Shown here piece after piece: positions 17,686-25,915 of a stretch of DNA of 64,000 nt. This DNA is from Thermoanaerobaculia bacterium. Its GTDB lineage: Bacteria > Acidobacteriota > Thermoanaerobaculia > Multivoradales > JAGPDF01. Where the stretch lies: the NCBI GenBank assembly GCA_018057705.1, contig JAGPDF010000010.1:27838-91837 (forward strand), given 5' to 3'. Every line of letters begins with the position of its first letter. The first letter of the stretch is position 1. The translations under genes and the position numbers were made by a program. The notes under the pieces are model-generated. The model was not told the DNA's origin and did no database searches. It was given only the letters and a program-made list of their open reading frames with translations.

Positions 17686-19200
17686 CTACCAGCTCCAGAC
17701 TCCGGTCGTCCCCGCTTCGAAGCCGTCGCTGAAGAGCGCGCCGCGCTCGAAGGCGCCGAGGTCGGTTTCGGGGCCGACGAGGCGGGCGCCGTGGGCGAGG
17801 TCGTAGGGGCCCATGCCGGAGAAGGTGGTGTCGCCGGCGTCCTCCGCCGGCGAGCCGGCGGCGAGAGTGTAGTCGCCGCCCGCGGCGTTCGTGAACAGCG
17901 GGTCGATGCCAACGAGGTTCGCCGGGAAGATCGCCGGAGATCCGATTGTCCCGATGTCCGTACCGTTGCCGAAGGCGATCGAGTTGACCAGGCTGATCGA
18001 GCCCGTGCCGACCTCGTCGAGCTCGAGCCCGGTCCCGGTGTGGTCCGTGACGGTGAGCTGCGAGAGCACGGCCACACCCTCCGTCGCCGCCGACACCAAC
18101 ATGCCGCCTTCCCCCATGGCTACGAGTGTGTCCCGCATCGAGACGAAGGCCGAGCTCTGGGTCGAGAACTGCGCCTGCTCGACCGCCACACCCGCCGTGT
18201 TGTCGACCACGCGGAGGCGGTCGATCGTGCCCTGCGTCGAGCCGAAGAGAAGCATCGCCAGGCCGGTTCCGCCCATGGGATTCGCCGCCTGAACCATGTT
18301 GCCGCGAACCTCCACGTCCTCGATGCGGAGGGTGGCGCCCTGGAAGTGGCCGTTGAGAGCGCCGGCGATCGCGAAGCCGTTCGCGCCGGCGGACGCCGCT
18401 GAATTGCCGAGGAATCGCGTCCGTTCCAGGGTGACCTTCGAACCGCTGCCCTCGGAATTGAGGTCGGCGCCGCCGGCGCGAGCGAAATCGGACGGCAGCG
18501 TGGCCTCGGAATGATTGTCGAGGAAGAGAGTGTCGGAGATCCGTGTCTCCGCTCCGGAGACCGCGGTGGCCCACAGTGCGCCGCCCAGGCAGGCATCGGA
18601 GTTGTCGGGTCGCTGCGCGCGATTCTGTTCGAAAACCGTGTCCTCGATGATCAGGCTGCGCGAAGCGCCGCTCGCCGCCCAGCCGATCGCGCCGCCGCGG
18701 CGGGCAACGTTGGCGAAGAAGCGGCTCCGGCGCACGGTGAGCGAGGCCTCGATCACCCGCACACCCGCGCCGAGCGGCAGGACGGTGCCGAGATCGCGGC
18801 CGTCGCGGATCTCGAGGTCCTCGAGCGTCAGGTGGCCGCCCGCCTGCAGGTCGAAGACGCGATGGGTCGTGCCGCCCGAGAGCACGGCCGTCGGCGGACT
18901 GGCCGCCGGCCCGCGCACGGTGAGGTCGGCGCAGCCGGAGGCATCGAGCACGCCGAGCGGCAGCAGGTAGATGCCCGCTCCCAAGACGATCGTGTCCGAC
19001 CCGACCGCCGAGCCTGCCGGGCAGGCGTCGACCGCAGCATCGGTCACCGCCGCCGCGAGTGCCTCACGGAGGGTGCAGTTGCCGTTGCCGGTGAAGTCGT
19101 CGGCAACAGTCGCGATCGCATAGTCGGTCGCGACTGCGGGAGCGACCCAGCTCAGAAACAGGCAGAAGTGAAGAAGACCGCGGCAGAGATCCCGGTACAT
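17686..19200 (-). CDS. CSLREA-domain beta-helix secreted protein with DGFExG tail
   Basis: 504 residues. Signal peptide LLHFCLFLSWVAPAVA is followed by a CSLREA-type N-terminal domain (TVADDFTGNGNCTLREALAA, here CTLREA). A long right-handed beta-helix follows, with repeated L-x-I-x-D/N turns and G/N-rich loops (LTLEDLEIRDGRDLG, SLTVRRSRFFANVARRGG, ATLRIEDVEVRGNMV). Near the end, GPETDLGAFERGA resembles the segment that precedes the anchor in choice-of-anchor-Q proteins. The protein then stops with LFSDGFEAGTTGVWSW. It is probably a surface or secreted adhesin- or lyase-like protein; no catalytic residues could be assigned. Confidence 0.85.
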   Translation of the reverse strand: MYRDLCRGLLHFCLFLSWVAPAVATDYAIATVADDFTGNGNCTLREALAAAVTDAAVDACPAGSAVGSDTIVLGAGIYLLPLGVLDASGCADLTVRGPAASPPTAVLSGGTTHRVFDLQAGGHLTLEDLEIRDGRDLGTVLPLGAGVRVIEASLTVRRSRFFANVARRGGAIGWAASGASRSLIIEDTVFEQNRAQRPDNSDACLGGALWATAVSGAETRISDTLFLDNHSEATLPSDFARAGGADLNSEGSGSKVTLERTRFLGNSAASAGANGFAIAGALNGHFQGATLRIEDVEVRGNMVQAANPMGGTGLAMLLFGSTQGTIDRLRVVDNTAGVAVEQAQFSTQSSAFVSMRDTLVAMGEGGMLVSAATEGVAVLSQLTVTDHTGTGLELDEVGTGSISLVNSIAFGNGTDIGTIGSPAIFPANLVGIDPLFTNAAGGDYTLAAGSPAEDAGDTTFSGMGPYDLAHGARLVGPETDLGAFERGALFSDGFEAGTTGVWSW

Positions 19201-19316
19201 GGCGCCTCCTCGAGGAATCCGGTTGTCTGTCCAGGCGGAATTCGCTCTACGGAGGGGCCATCCCGCGGCCGAGCCGGGCCACGGGCCCTTCCGGGCGGCA
19301 ACGATCCAGGCGCGAG

Positions 19317-20054
19317 CTACCGCTTCTCTTCGACCAGCGGCGGCAGGGGGCGCGCTTCGCGGTCGAGGTAGTCGACGACGTCGGCCTTGCTGCGGAGGTC
19401 CAGCGTCCAGCGGTCGAGCTCTTCGTTCAGGCGGCGCTCACGGAGCACGGCGCGGATGCTCTCGCGCACCGACTCGAGGGTGGGGAGATCGGCGGCCCTG
19501 GCGCCGCCGCGCTGCAGTTCCGGCACCAGCTCTTCGTTGTAGTAGCGCGCGATGTCGTCGACGCTGACGAAGACCCGCGGACCGAGCCGTTCTTCGACGT
19601 AGGCGAATACCGCGAGCTGGCGAGCGAGGAGCTGGCGGAGCGTGCTCTCGTCGAGACCCAGGCGAAGGAGCTCGGCGCGAAAAGCTTCCTCCGAGGGAAA
19701 GCGCGAACGGGTCACCTCCATCTGCCGGTCGAGCAGCTCGAGCGGTGTCTCCTCGAAGCCGAAGCGGTCGACCTCGTGCAACCGCAGCCGCTGCTCGATG
19801 AGCAGGTCGAGTGCCTCGCGACGCTGGACGGCGAGCGCCTCGCCGGTGCCCGTTTCGAGAAGACCGAGCCGCAGCACGCGTTCGATGTCGGAATCGAGGA
19901 TCGGGTCCTCGTCGACCACCGCCACGACGCGATCGACGAGTCGGGGTGCCTGGGGCACAACCTCCTGCGCCGGAACCCCGAAGCCGGGGGGAACGCCCGC
20001 CCAGATGCCGGCGGCGAACGCGAAGAGGAGTGGCGGAAGAGAGCGCGGTGGCAA
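19317..20054 (-). CDS. SurA N-terminal-like periplasmic chaperone, no PPIase domain
   Basis: 245 residues. After a signal peptide (FAFAAGIWAGVPPGFGVPA), LVDRVVAVVDEDPILDSDIE is the hallmark N-terminal block of SurA-type chaperones. It is followed by EALDLLIEQRLRLHEVDRFG and helical chaperone segments. The parvulin (rotamase) domain seen in full SurA is absent. It should act on unfolded outer-membrane proteins in the periplasm, but this is from family knowledge only. It is divergent from the nitrilase gene, with 38 bases between starts. Confidence 0.75.
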   Translation of the reverse strand: MPPRSLPPLLFAFAAGIWAGVPPGFGVPAQEVVPQAPRLVDRVVAVVDEDPILDSDIERVLRLGLLETGTGEALAVQRREALDLLIEQRLRLHEVDRFGFEETPLELLDRQMEVTRSRFPSEEAFRAELLRLGLDESTLRQLLARQLAVFAYVEERLGPRVFVSVDDIARYYNEELVPELQRGGARAADLPTLESVRESIRAVLRERRLNEELDRWTLDLRSKADVVDYLDREARPLPPLVEEKR

Positions 20055-20092
20055 GCGAAGGGCCTCTCCTGGATGCTAGCATTCGGCTTCCG

Positions 20093-20929
20093 ATGCCCGA
20101 GAGACGATCGAAGATCAAGGTCGGCCTGGCGCAGATCGACGCCCGCCTGGGTGACCTCGAGTTCAATCTCGCCCACCACCTCGAGTGGATCGGCCAGGCG
20201 CGCGCCGAGGGCGTGGAGCTCCTGCTCTTCCCGGAGCTTTCCCTCACCGGCTACCGGCTCCTCCACCTGACGCCGCGAGTGGCCATCCATACGGCATCTT
20301 CGCCGGTCATCGCGCGCCTGCGCGAAGCGGCGCCCGAGATGGCGGTGGTCGTCGGTTGCGTCGAGGAGGACGAGAACGGGGCGCTCTACAACAGCGCTCT
20401 TCTCCTGGCCGGCGGCGAGATCACCCACGTCCACCGCAAGCTCTACCTGCCGACCTACGGCATCTTCCAGGAGGGCCGCTTTTTCTCCGAGGGACGCAGG
20501 CTCCAGATGGCCCGGCTCTTCGGCAATCCGCTGGGGGTGCTGATCTGCGAGGATTTCTGGCACTCCGATCCGGCCGAGAAGCTCGCGCGTCACGGCGCCA
20601 AACTGATCGCGATCATCTCCGCCTCTCCAGGGCGCATCGGACCCGAGGCGATGCCACCGTCCCAGGAAGCCTGGGAATCGCTGACCCGCGCCTCGGCCCT
20701 CCTCAACACCTCGTGGATCGTCTATTGCGGACGCGTCGGCTGGGAAGAGGGCACCTTCTACACCGGCGGCAGCCATATCGTCCGCCCCGGCGGCGAGCTC
20801 CTGGCACGCGCCCCCTACCTCGAGGAGCACCTGCTCACGGCCGAGGTCGATCTCCGCGAAGTCGACCGCCTGCGCTGGCGCCTGCCGATCCTGGCCGACG
20901 AACGCAGCGACATCGAGTGGGTCGGGTGA
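20093..20929 (+). CDS. Nitrilase-family amidohydrolase, probable glutaminase partner of NAD synthetase
   Basis: 278 residues, carbon-nitrogen hydrolase fold. The catalytic triad is visible: Glu48 in FPELSLTGY, Lys116 in HRKLYLPTYG and Cys152 in LICEDFWH. Many glutamine-dependent NAD synthetases carry exactly this domain fused in front of the synthetase. Here it is a separate gene ending 22 bases before nadE, so it most likely supplies ammonia from glutamine to NadE. An independent amidase on another substrate cannot be excluded. Confidence 0.85.
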   Translation: MPERRSKIKVGLAQIDARLGDLEFNLAHHLEWIGQARAEGVELLLFPELSLTGYRLLHLTPRVAIHTASSPVIARLREAAPEMAVVVGCVEEDENGALYNSALLLAGGEITHVHRKLYLPTYGIFQEGRFFSEGRRLQMARLFGNPLGVLICEDFWHSDPAEKLARHGAKLIAIISASPGRIGPEAMPPSQEAWESLTRASALLNTSWIVYCGRVGWEEGTFYTGGSHIVRPGGELLARAPYLEEHLLTAEVDLREVDRLRWRLPILADERSDIEWVG

Positions 20930-20951
20930 GCGGAGCGATCGGAATGACCAG

Positions 20952-21788
20952 ATGATCCGCAAGGACGAAGTCGCCGGCCGCATCAAGCTGAACGAGAGCC
21001 TCGCGATCGCGGCGCTCGCCGACTTCCTGCGCGACGGCGTCGAGAACGCGGGCAGCGACGGCCTGGTTCTCGGGCTCTCGGGAGGCGTCGACTCGGCGCT
21101 CGCCGCCGCTCTCGCCGCCCGCGCCATCGGCACCGACCGGGTGCACGCCTACTACCTTCCCTACCGCACCTCGGATCCGCAGTCGGCGGTGGACGCCGCG
21201 GCGGTCGCAGCGAAGTTCGGGCTCGCCCTGACGACGATCGACATCACGCCCCAGGTGGATGCCTATTTCGACCGGGTGGACCGCGACGCCGACCGCGTCC
21301 GGCGGGGCAACAAGATGGCGCGCGAGCGCATGTCGATCCTCTTCGACCAGTCGAAGAAGCTCGGCGCGCTGGTCACCGGCACCTCGAACAAGAGCGAGAT
21401 CCTGCTCGGCTACTCGACCATCTTCGGCGACAATGCGAGCTCGCTCAACCCGATCGGCGACCTCTACAAGCAGCAGGTGTGGCAGCTCGCGCGGGCCCTG
21501 GGCGTGCCGGAACAGGTCGTCGCCAAGCGCCCGTCGGCCGACCTCTGGCCCGGGCAGACCTCCGAAGGCGAGCTCGGCTTCGAGTACGCGATGGCCGACG
21601 AAGTCCTCTACCTGATGTTCGACCAGGGTATGACCGCCGACGAAGTGGTCGACCGCGGCTACCCGGAGGCGGTGGTCGCGCGCATCGTCAAGCTCGAGCG
21701 CGCCAACCGATTCAAGCGCCGGCTGATGCTCATCGCCCGCCTCTCCGGCAGCGCCATCAACCTCGACCGCGAGATCCCGCGCGACTGA
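20952..21788 (+). CDS. nadE: NAD synthetase (ATP-pyrophosphatase domain)
   Basis: 278 residues. It amidates deamido-NAD to NAD with ATP, the last step of NAD synthesis. The PP-loop SGGVDSA is at residues 43-49; other conserved blocks are LVTGTSNKSEILLGYSTIFGD, NPIGDLYKQQV and KRPSADLWPGQTSEGELGF. The length is that of the ammonia-dependent, single-domain type. The adjacent nitrilase probably provides the missing glutaminase function. No strong SD is seen, so translation may depend on the upstream gene. Confidence 0.95.
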   Translation: MIRKDEVAGRIKLNESLAIAALADFLRDGVENAGSDGLVLGLSGGVDSALAAALAARAIGTDRVHAYYLPYRTSDPQSAVDAAAVAAKFGLALTTIDITPQVDAYFDRVDRDADRVRRGNKMARERMSILFDQSKKLGALVTGTSNKSEILLGYSTIFGDNASSLNPIGDLYKQQVWQLARALGVPEQVVAKRPSADLWPGQTSEGELGFEYAMADEVLYLMFDQGMTADEVVDRGYPEAVVARIVKLERANRFKRRLMLIARLSGSAINLDREIPRD

Positions 21789-21834
21789 GGCGCCGGGCCG
21801 CCCCCGCCCCGGGCCCTCCGCCTCGCCATCTGCC

Positions 21835-22569
21835 GTGACCGGCCGCCTCCTCCTCGTCGCGACCCCTATCGGGAATCTCGACGATCTCTCGCCGCGGGCC
21901 GTCGCGTCGTTTGCGGCGGCCGATCTCGTCGCCTGCGAAGATACGCGACGCACGGGCCTCCTTCTCCACAACCTGGGGATCAAGAAGCCCCTCGTTTCCC
22001 TGCACGAGCACAACGAGCGCGCCCGCACGAGCTCGATCCTCGCGGCGCTCGACGCCGGACAGACGGTCGCCGTCGCCTCGGACGCCGGCACGCCGCTGCT
22101 CTCCGATCCCGGCTACGTCCTCACCCGCGCCGCGATCGCCGCCGGCCACCGGGTGGAGGCCATTCCCGGCGCGTCGGCGCCGCTCACCGCGCTCCTGGTC
22201 TCCGGGCTGCCACCCCATCCGTTCACCTTCGCCGGCTTCCCGCCGCCGAAGAGCGGCAAACGGAGGGCGTTCTTCCGCCGGTTCGCCAATCTCGGGCACA
22301 CCCTCATCCTCTTCGAGTCCCCGCATCGGATCGTGGCGAGCCTCGCCGACGCCGCCGGTGAGCTCGGCGACCGCCCGGCCGCGCTGGCACGCGAGCTGAC
22401 GAAGATGAACGAAGAGGTCGTGCGCGGCACGCTGACGGAAATCCACCGGAACCTCGCCGCGCGCGACCGCATCCTCGGCGAATTCGTCCTGGTGATCGGC
22501 GGCGGAACTGGCGAGCCGAAGGACGGCGATGGCGACGGCGACGATGCCGAGCCCGGCGCCGCCACCTGA
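21835..22569 (+). CDS. rsmI: 16S rRNA (cytidine-1402-2'-O)-methyltransferase
   Basis: 244 residues, tetrapyrrole-methylase fold. It methylates the ribose of C1402 in the ribosomal decoding centre using SAM. The N-terminal LLLVATPIGNLDDLSPRA, VACEDTRRTGLLL, VASDAGTPLLSDPGY and EAIPGASAPLTALLVSGLP are the family signatures; later LILFESPHRI and ALARELTKMNEEVVRGTL. The start is GTG at 21835, just before GRLLLVATPIGN. The C-terminal 20 residues are acidic and glycine-rich and probably disordered. Confidence 0.95.
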   Translation: MTGRLLLVATPIGNLDDLSPRAVASFAAADLVACEDTRRTGLLLHNLGIKKPLVSLHEHNERARTSSILAALDAGQTVAVASDAGTPLLSDPGYVLTRAAIAAGHRVEAIPGASAPLTALLVSGLPPHPFTFAGFPPPKSGKRRAFFRRFANLGHTLILFESPHRIVASLADAAGELGDRPAALARELTKMNEEVVRGTLTEIHRNLAARDRILGEFVLVIGGGTGEPKDGDGDGDDAEPGAAT

Positions 22570-22648
22570 CGAGCGCCCAAACCTCCCTTTACCGGAGCTT
22601 TTTCCTTTTCTTCTTCTTCAGGAGAAAGAAGCAAAGGCTCACACAATG

Positions 22649-22680
22649 AAAAAAGAGCGCGGCTCGCAGACGAGCGCTCT
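22649..22680 (-). terminator. Rho-independent terminator of the metallo-beta-lactamase-fold gene
   Basis: On the minus strand, directly at the stop codon, AGAGCGC, a 13-base loop and GCGCTCT form a perfect 7-bp stem followed by a T-run. The same stem precedes only A residues on the plus strand, so it should terminate only the minus-strand gene. Confidence 0.75.
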
Positions 22681-23561
22681 CACTTTCCCTTTGCCGGAGC
22701 TTTCTCTCCTTCTCGCTGGCCCTCGAGGGCCGCTCGAAATGCGCCCTCCGCGCGCGCGACCCAGGCTTTGTAGCCCTCGGGATCGACGAATGGGTGGCTC
22801 TTCCCGGCGCCGAGCGCGAGGCGCTCGCGCTTGCCGGCGAGATCGAAAAAGCCGCCGTGGGGCGCGAGGAAGATCTGCACCGGCAAGGACTTGAGGGTTG
22901 CGAACGTGCGCTCGAAATCGGCGGCGATCCCAGGGTAACTCTCGGCGCCGACGAAGCGGTAGTCGAGGATCGAGGCGCTGCTGACGATCACCACGTCGAA
23001 CGAGTCCACCCTGAAGGTCCAGGTGGTGGCACCTCGCGTGTGTCCGGGAGTGAGACGCGCAGTCAGGGTCGTCCCGCCGAGGGTCACTTGCTCGCCGTCC
23101 GCGAGGCGGCGGTCGACCGCGACCGCAGGAAAGGCCCCTTCGTCACCCCAGCGGAAGTCCCCCTTGCCGCCGTTCTCGAGCAGCGTCGCATCCGCCGCAC
23201 TGGCGAAGAGCCTCGCTCCGGTCGACGCCTTGAGCGCTGCGAGCCCGCCGGCGTGGTCGAAGTGAGCGTGGCTGTTGAGCAGGATCTCGACGTCCGTGAC
23301 CTTGAATCCCAGCTTCACGAGGTTCGCCTCGATCTGCGGCGCCGTCTCGACGAAGCCGCCGTCGATCAAGATGTGCCCCGCGGGCGTGGTGATCAGATAC
23401 GACGCTATGTCGGACGCGCCGACGTAATAGAGGTTGTCCGCGATGCGGAACGGCTCGACGGGTTGGTTCCACGAGCGCCATTCCTCGGTGGCCTGGCCAA
23501 ACACGATCGAGCTTCGGAGCGCGAAAAGCGCGCACAATGAAAAAAGAGCGATGCGGCGCAT
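22680..23561 (-). CDS. Secreted metallo-beta-lactamase-fold hydrolase, subclass B3-like
   Basis: 293 residues with a signal peptide (MRRIALFSLCALFALRSSIVFGQ). The zinc ligands fit the B3 pattern: H98-x-H100-x-D102-H103 in LLNSHAHFDHAGG, H174 in LTPGHTRGATTW and H235 in LAPHGGFF. YYVGASDIASYLITTPAGHI, RLFASAADATLLENGG and ESYPGIAADF also match B3 enzymes. It would hydrolyse beta-lactams or another periplasmic ester or lactone; resistance is not shown by sequence. The ATG at 23561 is the only one ahead of the signal peptide. It lies 29 bases after mnmA and is probably in the same transcript. Confidence 0.85.
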   Translation of the reverse strand: MRRIALFSLCALFALRSSIVFGQATEEWRSWNQPVEPFRIADNLYYVGASDIASYLITTPAGHILIDGGFVETAPQIEANLVKLGFKVTDVEILLNSHAHFDHAGGLAALKASTGARLFASAADATLLENGGKGDFRWGDEGAFPAVAVDRRLADGEQVTLGGTTLTARLTPGHTRGATTWTFRVDSFDVVIVSSASILDYRFVGAESYPGIAADFERTFATLKSLPVQIFLAPHGGFFDLAGKRERLALGAGKSHPFVDPEGYKAWVARAEGAFRAALEGQREGEKAPAKGK

Positions 23562-23590
23562 CCTTGGGTCCCCTTTATTTTCTGTTCGGG

Positions 23591-24691
23591 CTAAAGCCTG
23601 CCGGAGATCCAGCAGCCGCCGAGGACTTGCGTGCCGCGGTAGAAGACCGCCGCTTGGCCCGGCGTGACGCCGCGCTGGGGCTCGGCGAAGTCGACCTCGA
23701 CCCGGCATTCGGCCTGCGGCCGCACGAGCGCCGCGACGCCGGGGTGGCGCGAGCGGATCTTCACTGTCACTTCGACCGGCCCGCTCGGGGCGGTGCCGAT
23801 CCAATGCAATCGCTCGCCAGCGAGGCCGGGGGCCATGAGGTCCGCCTCGTCACCGACCACCACCGCGTTCTCCGCCGGCAGGACTTCGAGGACGTACAGG
23901 CGCTTGCTCGAAGCCACGCCCAGCCCGCGTCGCTGGCCGACCGTGTAGCGGTAGTACGGATCCCCTTTACCGAGCTTTTCGCCTTCCGCTGTCCGAACCT
24001 CTGCAGGCAAAGCGTCAGGAGCTTTGCCGTAGCGCCCGGGGTGCTCCGCGATCTGCCCCTCGACGAACTCGCGCACGCCGGAGGCGACGAAGCAGACCTC
24101 CATCGACTCGCTCTTCTCGGCGACGACCAGTCCGGCGCGCCGCGCCAGCTCCCGGACCTCGGACTTCGTCATGCCTCCGAGCGGGAACGAGGCCGCGGCA
24201 AGCTGTTCGCGGGTGAGCTCGAAGAGGAAGTAACTCTGGTCCTTGTCGAGGTCGACCGCGGTGTGGAGCTCCGGCCCCTCGAGCCCGTCTAGGATGCGCG
24301 CGTAGTGCCCGGTCGCGATACGTGACGCGCCGAGCCGCGCCGCGCGCTCTTGCAGCAGGTCGAACTTGACGAAAGTGTTGCAGCGGACGCAGGGCGATGG
24401 CGTCCGGCCGCCCAGATAGTCGCGCACGAACGGATCGACGACGTGCTCGCGAAACTCCTCGTCCATCTTGAGCGTGTAGTGCGGGATGCCCGCCTGGGCG
24501 GCCACCCTTCTCGCGTCGCCGAGATCGAGCGCCGAACAGCAGCGTCCGTGAACGCGATCGCCGGAGTGGTCCCAGAGCAGCATCGAGAGGCCGACCACCG
24601 GCTCGCCGCGCTCGGCGAGCAGCCAGGCGGTGACCGAGGAGTCGAGTCCACCGGACATGGCGACCGCCACCAGGGGCTGCGCGGCTTTCAT
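23591..24691 (-). CDS. mnmA: tRNA-specific 2-thiouridylase
   Basis: 366 residues. It thiolates U34 of Lys, Glu and Gln tRNAs. The ATP-binding SGGLDSS is at residues 13-19. The two catalytic cysteines are Cys104 ([11 protein letters not shown]) and Cys200 ([10 protein letters not shown]). [34 protein letters not shown] and [12 protein letters not shown] are further family blocks. The ATG overlaps the stop codon of the cysteine desulfurase gene by 4 bases, so the sulfur donor and the thiolase are translationally coupled. Confidence 0.96.
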   Translation of the reverse strand: MKAAQPLVAVAMSGGLDSSVTAWLLAERGEPVVGLSMLLWDHSGDRVHGRCCSALDLGDARRVAAQAGIPHYTLKMDEEFREHVVDPFVRDYLGGRTPSPCVRCNTFVKFDLLQERAARLGASRIATGHYARILDGLEGPELHTAVDLDKDQSYFLFELTREQLAAASFPLGGMTKSEVRELARRAGLVVAEKSESMEVCFVASGVREFVEGQIAEHPGRYGKAPDALPAEVRTAEGEKLGKGDPYYRYTVGQRRGLGVASSKRLYVLEVLPAENAVVVGDEADLMAPGLAGERLHWIGTAPSGPVEVTVKIRSRHPGVAALVRPQAECRVEVDFAEPQRGVTPGQAAVFYRGTQVLGGCWISGRL

Positions 24692-25860
24692 CGGGCCACC
24701 GCCGCCGAACGCAGGACGGCGACCGCCTCGGCCAGCGCCTGAAGGAGAACGTCGACCTCGTCCACCGTGTTCGACAGGCCGAACGACACCCGGAGCGAGG
24801 CGATCGCCTCGTCGTGCGCCATGCCCATGGCGAGCAGGGTGGAGCTCGCCCGCACCGTGCCGGAGCCGCAGGCGGCGCCGGTCGATACCGCGAGCCCCAT
24901 GAGGTCGAGGCGGATCATCAACTCCTGCCCCACGAGCCCCGGGAAGGCGACGTGCGAGGTGTGCGGCAGGCGGGGCGCGCCGGCGCAGTGCACGCGCGCT
25001 TCCGGCAGGGCCGTCAGCCCGGCCTCGAAGCGATCGCGCAGCAGGCGCAGCCTGGCGTGGCGCGCCGGAAGATCCCGCGCCGCCAGCGCGCAGGCCTTGC
25101 CGAACCCGACCACCGCCGGGACATTGACCGTCGAAGCCCGGCGCTGACGCTCCTGCGCGCCGCCGACGAGCAGCGGTGAAAAGGCGGCGCCACCGCGGAT
25201 CCAGAGCGCCGCCGCGCCGAGGGGACCGTGAAACTTATGCGCGGCGAGCGTCAGGTAGTCCACTCCAAGCGCCTGAACCGAAACCGGGATCTTTCCAACC
25301 GCCTGGACCGCGTCGCACAGCACGGGCACGCCGCGCTCGCGCAGGGCCGCCGCCAGTTCGGGCACCGGCTGGAGGGTCCCGAGCTCGTTGTTGGCCAGCA
25401 TGAGAGCAGCGAGCCGCGTTCCGGGAGCGGCGGCGGCAACCATCCGGTCCGGCGACACCACCCCGTCCTCCTGCGGCGGCACCTCCTCCACCACGACTCC
25501 GGCGCGGGGGGCGCCGGCCCGCGCGGCAACGAGGATCGAGGGGTGCTCGAGGGCCGAAACGACAAAGCGGTCGCCGGGAGCGCACTCGCCCAGGCGGCTC
25601 GCGACCACGGCATTGTTGGCTTCCGTCCCCGACGAAACGAAGACGATCTCCTCCGGTGTCCGGCAGCCGATCAGCCCCGCCACCTGCTCGCGGGCGGCTT
25701 CGACGGCCTCGCGGGCCGCCTGCCCGAAGCGATGCACCGAGGAGGGATTCCCCCACAGTCCATCGCTGCCGCCCGCCCCGCCGAGCCAGGGGAGCATCGC
25801 CTCCCGGACCTCCGGGTCGAGAGGGGTCGTCGCATTGTGGTCGAAGTACGATCCGCGCAT
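24688..25860 (-). CDS. Cysteine desulfurase (IscS/NifS family)
   Basis: 390 residues, PLP enzyme converting cysteine to alanine and enzyme persulfide. It starts [20 protein letters not shown]. The PLP lysine is Lys209 in [10 protein letters not shown] and the persulfide cysteine is Cys331 in [27 protein letters not shown] and [12 protein letters not shown] are typical. The coupled mnmA downstream indicates a role in tRNA thiolation; a wider role in Fe-S assembly is possible, but no isc or suf scaffold gene is nearby. The ATG at 25860 leaves 55 bases to the divergent GWxTD gene. Confidence 0.94.
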   Translation of the reverse strand: MRGSYFDHNATTPLDPEVREAMLPWLGGAGGSDGLWGNPSSVHRFGQAAREAVEAAREQVAGLIGCRTPEEIVFVSSGTEANNAVVASRLGECAPGDRFVVSALEHPSILVAARAGAPRAGVVVEEVPPQEDGVVSPDRMVAAAAPGTRLAALMLANNELGTLQPVPELAAALRERGVPVLCDAVQAVGKIPVSVQALGVDYLTLAAHKFHGPLGAAALWIRGGAAFSPLLVGGAQERQRRASTVNVPAVVGFGKACALAARDLPARHARLRLLRDRFEAGLTALPEARVHCAGAPRLPHTSHVAFPGLVGQELMIRLDLMGLAVSTGAACGSGTVRASSTLLAMGMAHDEAIASLRVSFGLSNTVDEVDVLLQALAEAVAVLRSAAVAR

Positions 25861-25915
25861 CGGCGCCGATTCTATCGCTGCGCGCCCGGCACCGGATCTG
25901 CAACAATCGACAGGG

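Noticed and set aside
22680..23561. Clinical-type beta-lactam resistance gene
   Set aside because: The B3 metal ligands are present, but B3-like folds also occur in housekeeping lactonases. Chromosomal housekeeping context and absence of mobile elements give no sign of an acquired resistance gene.
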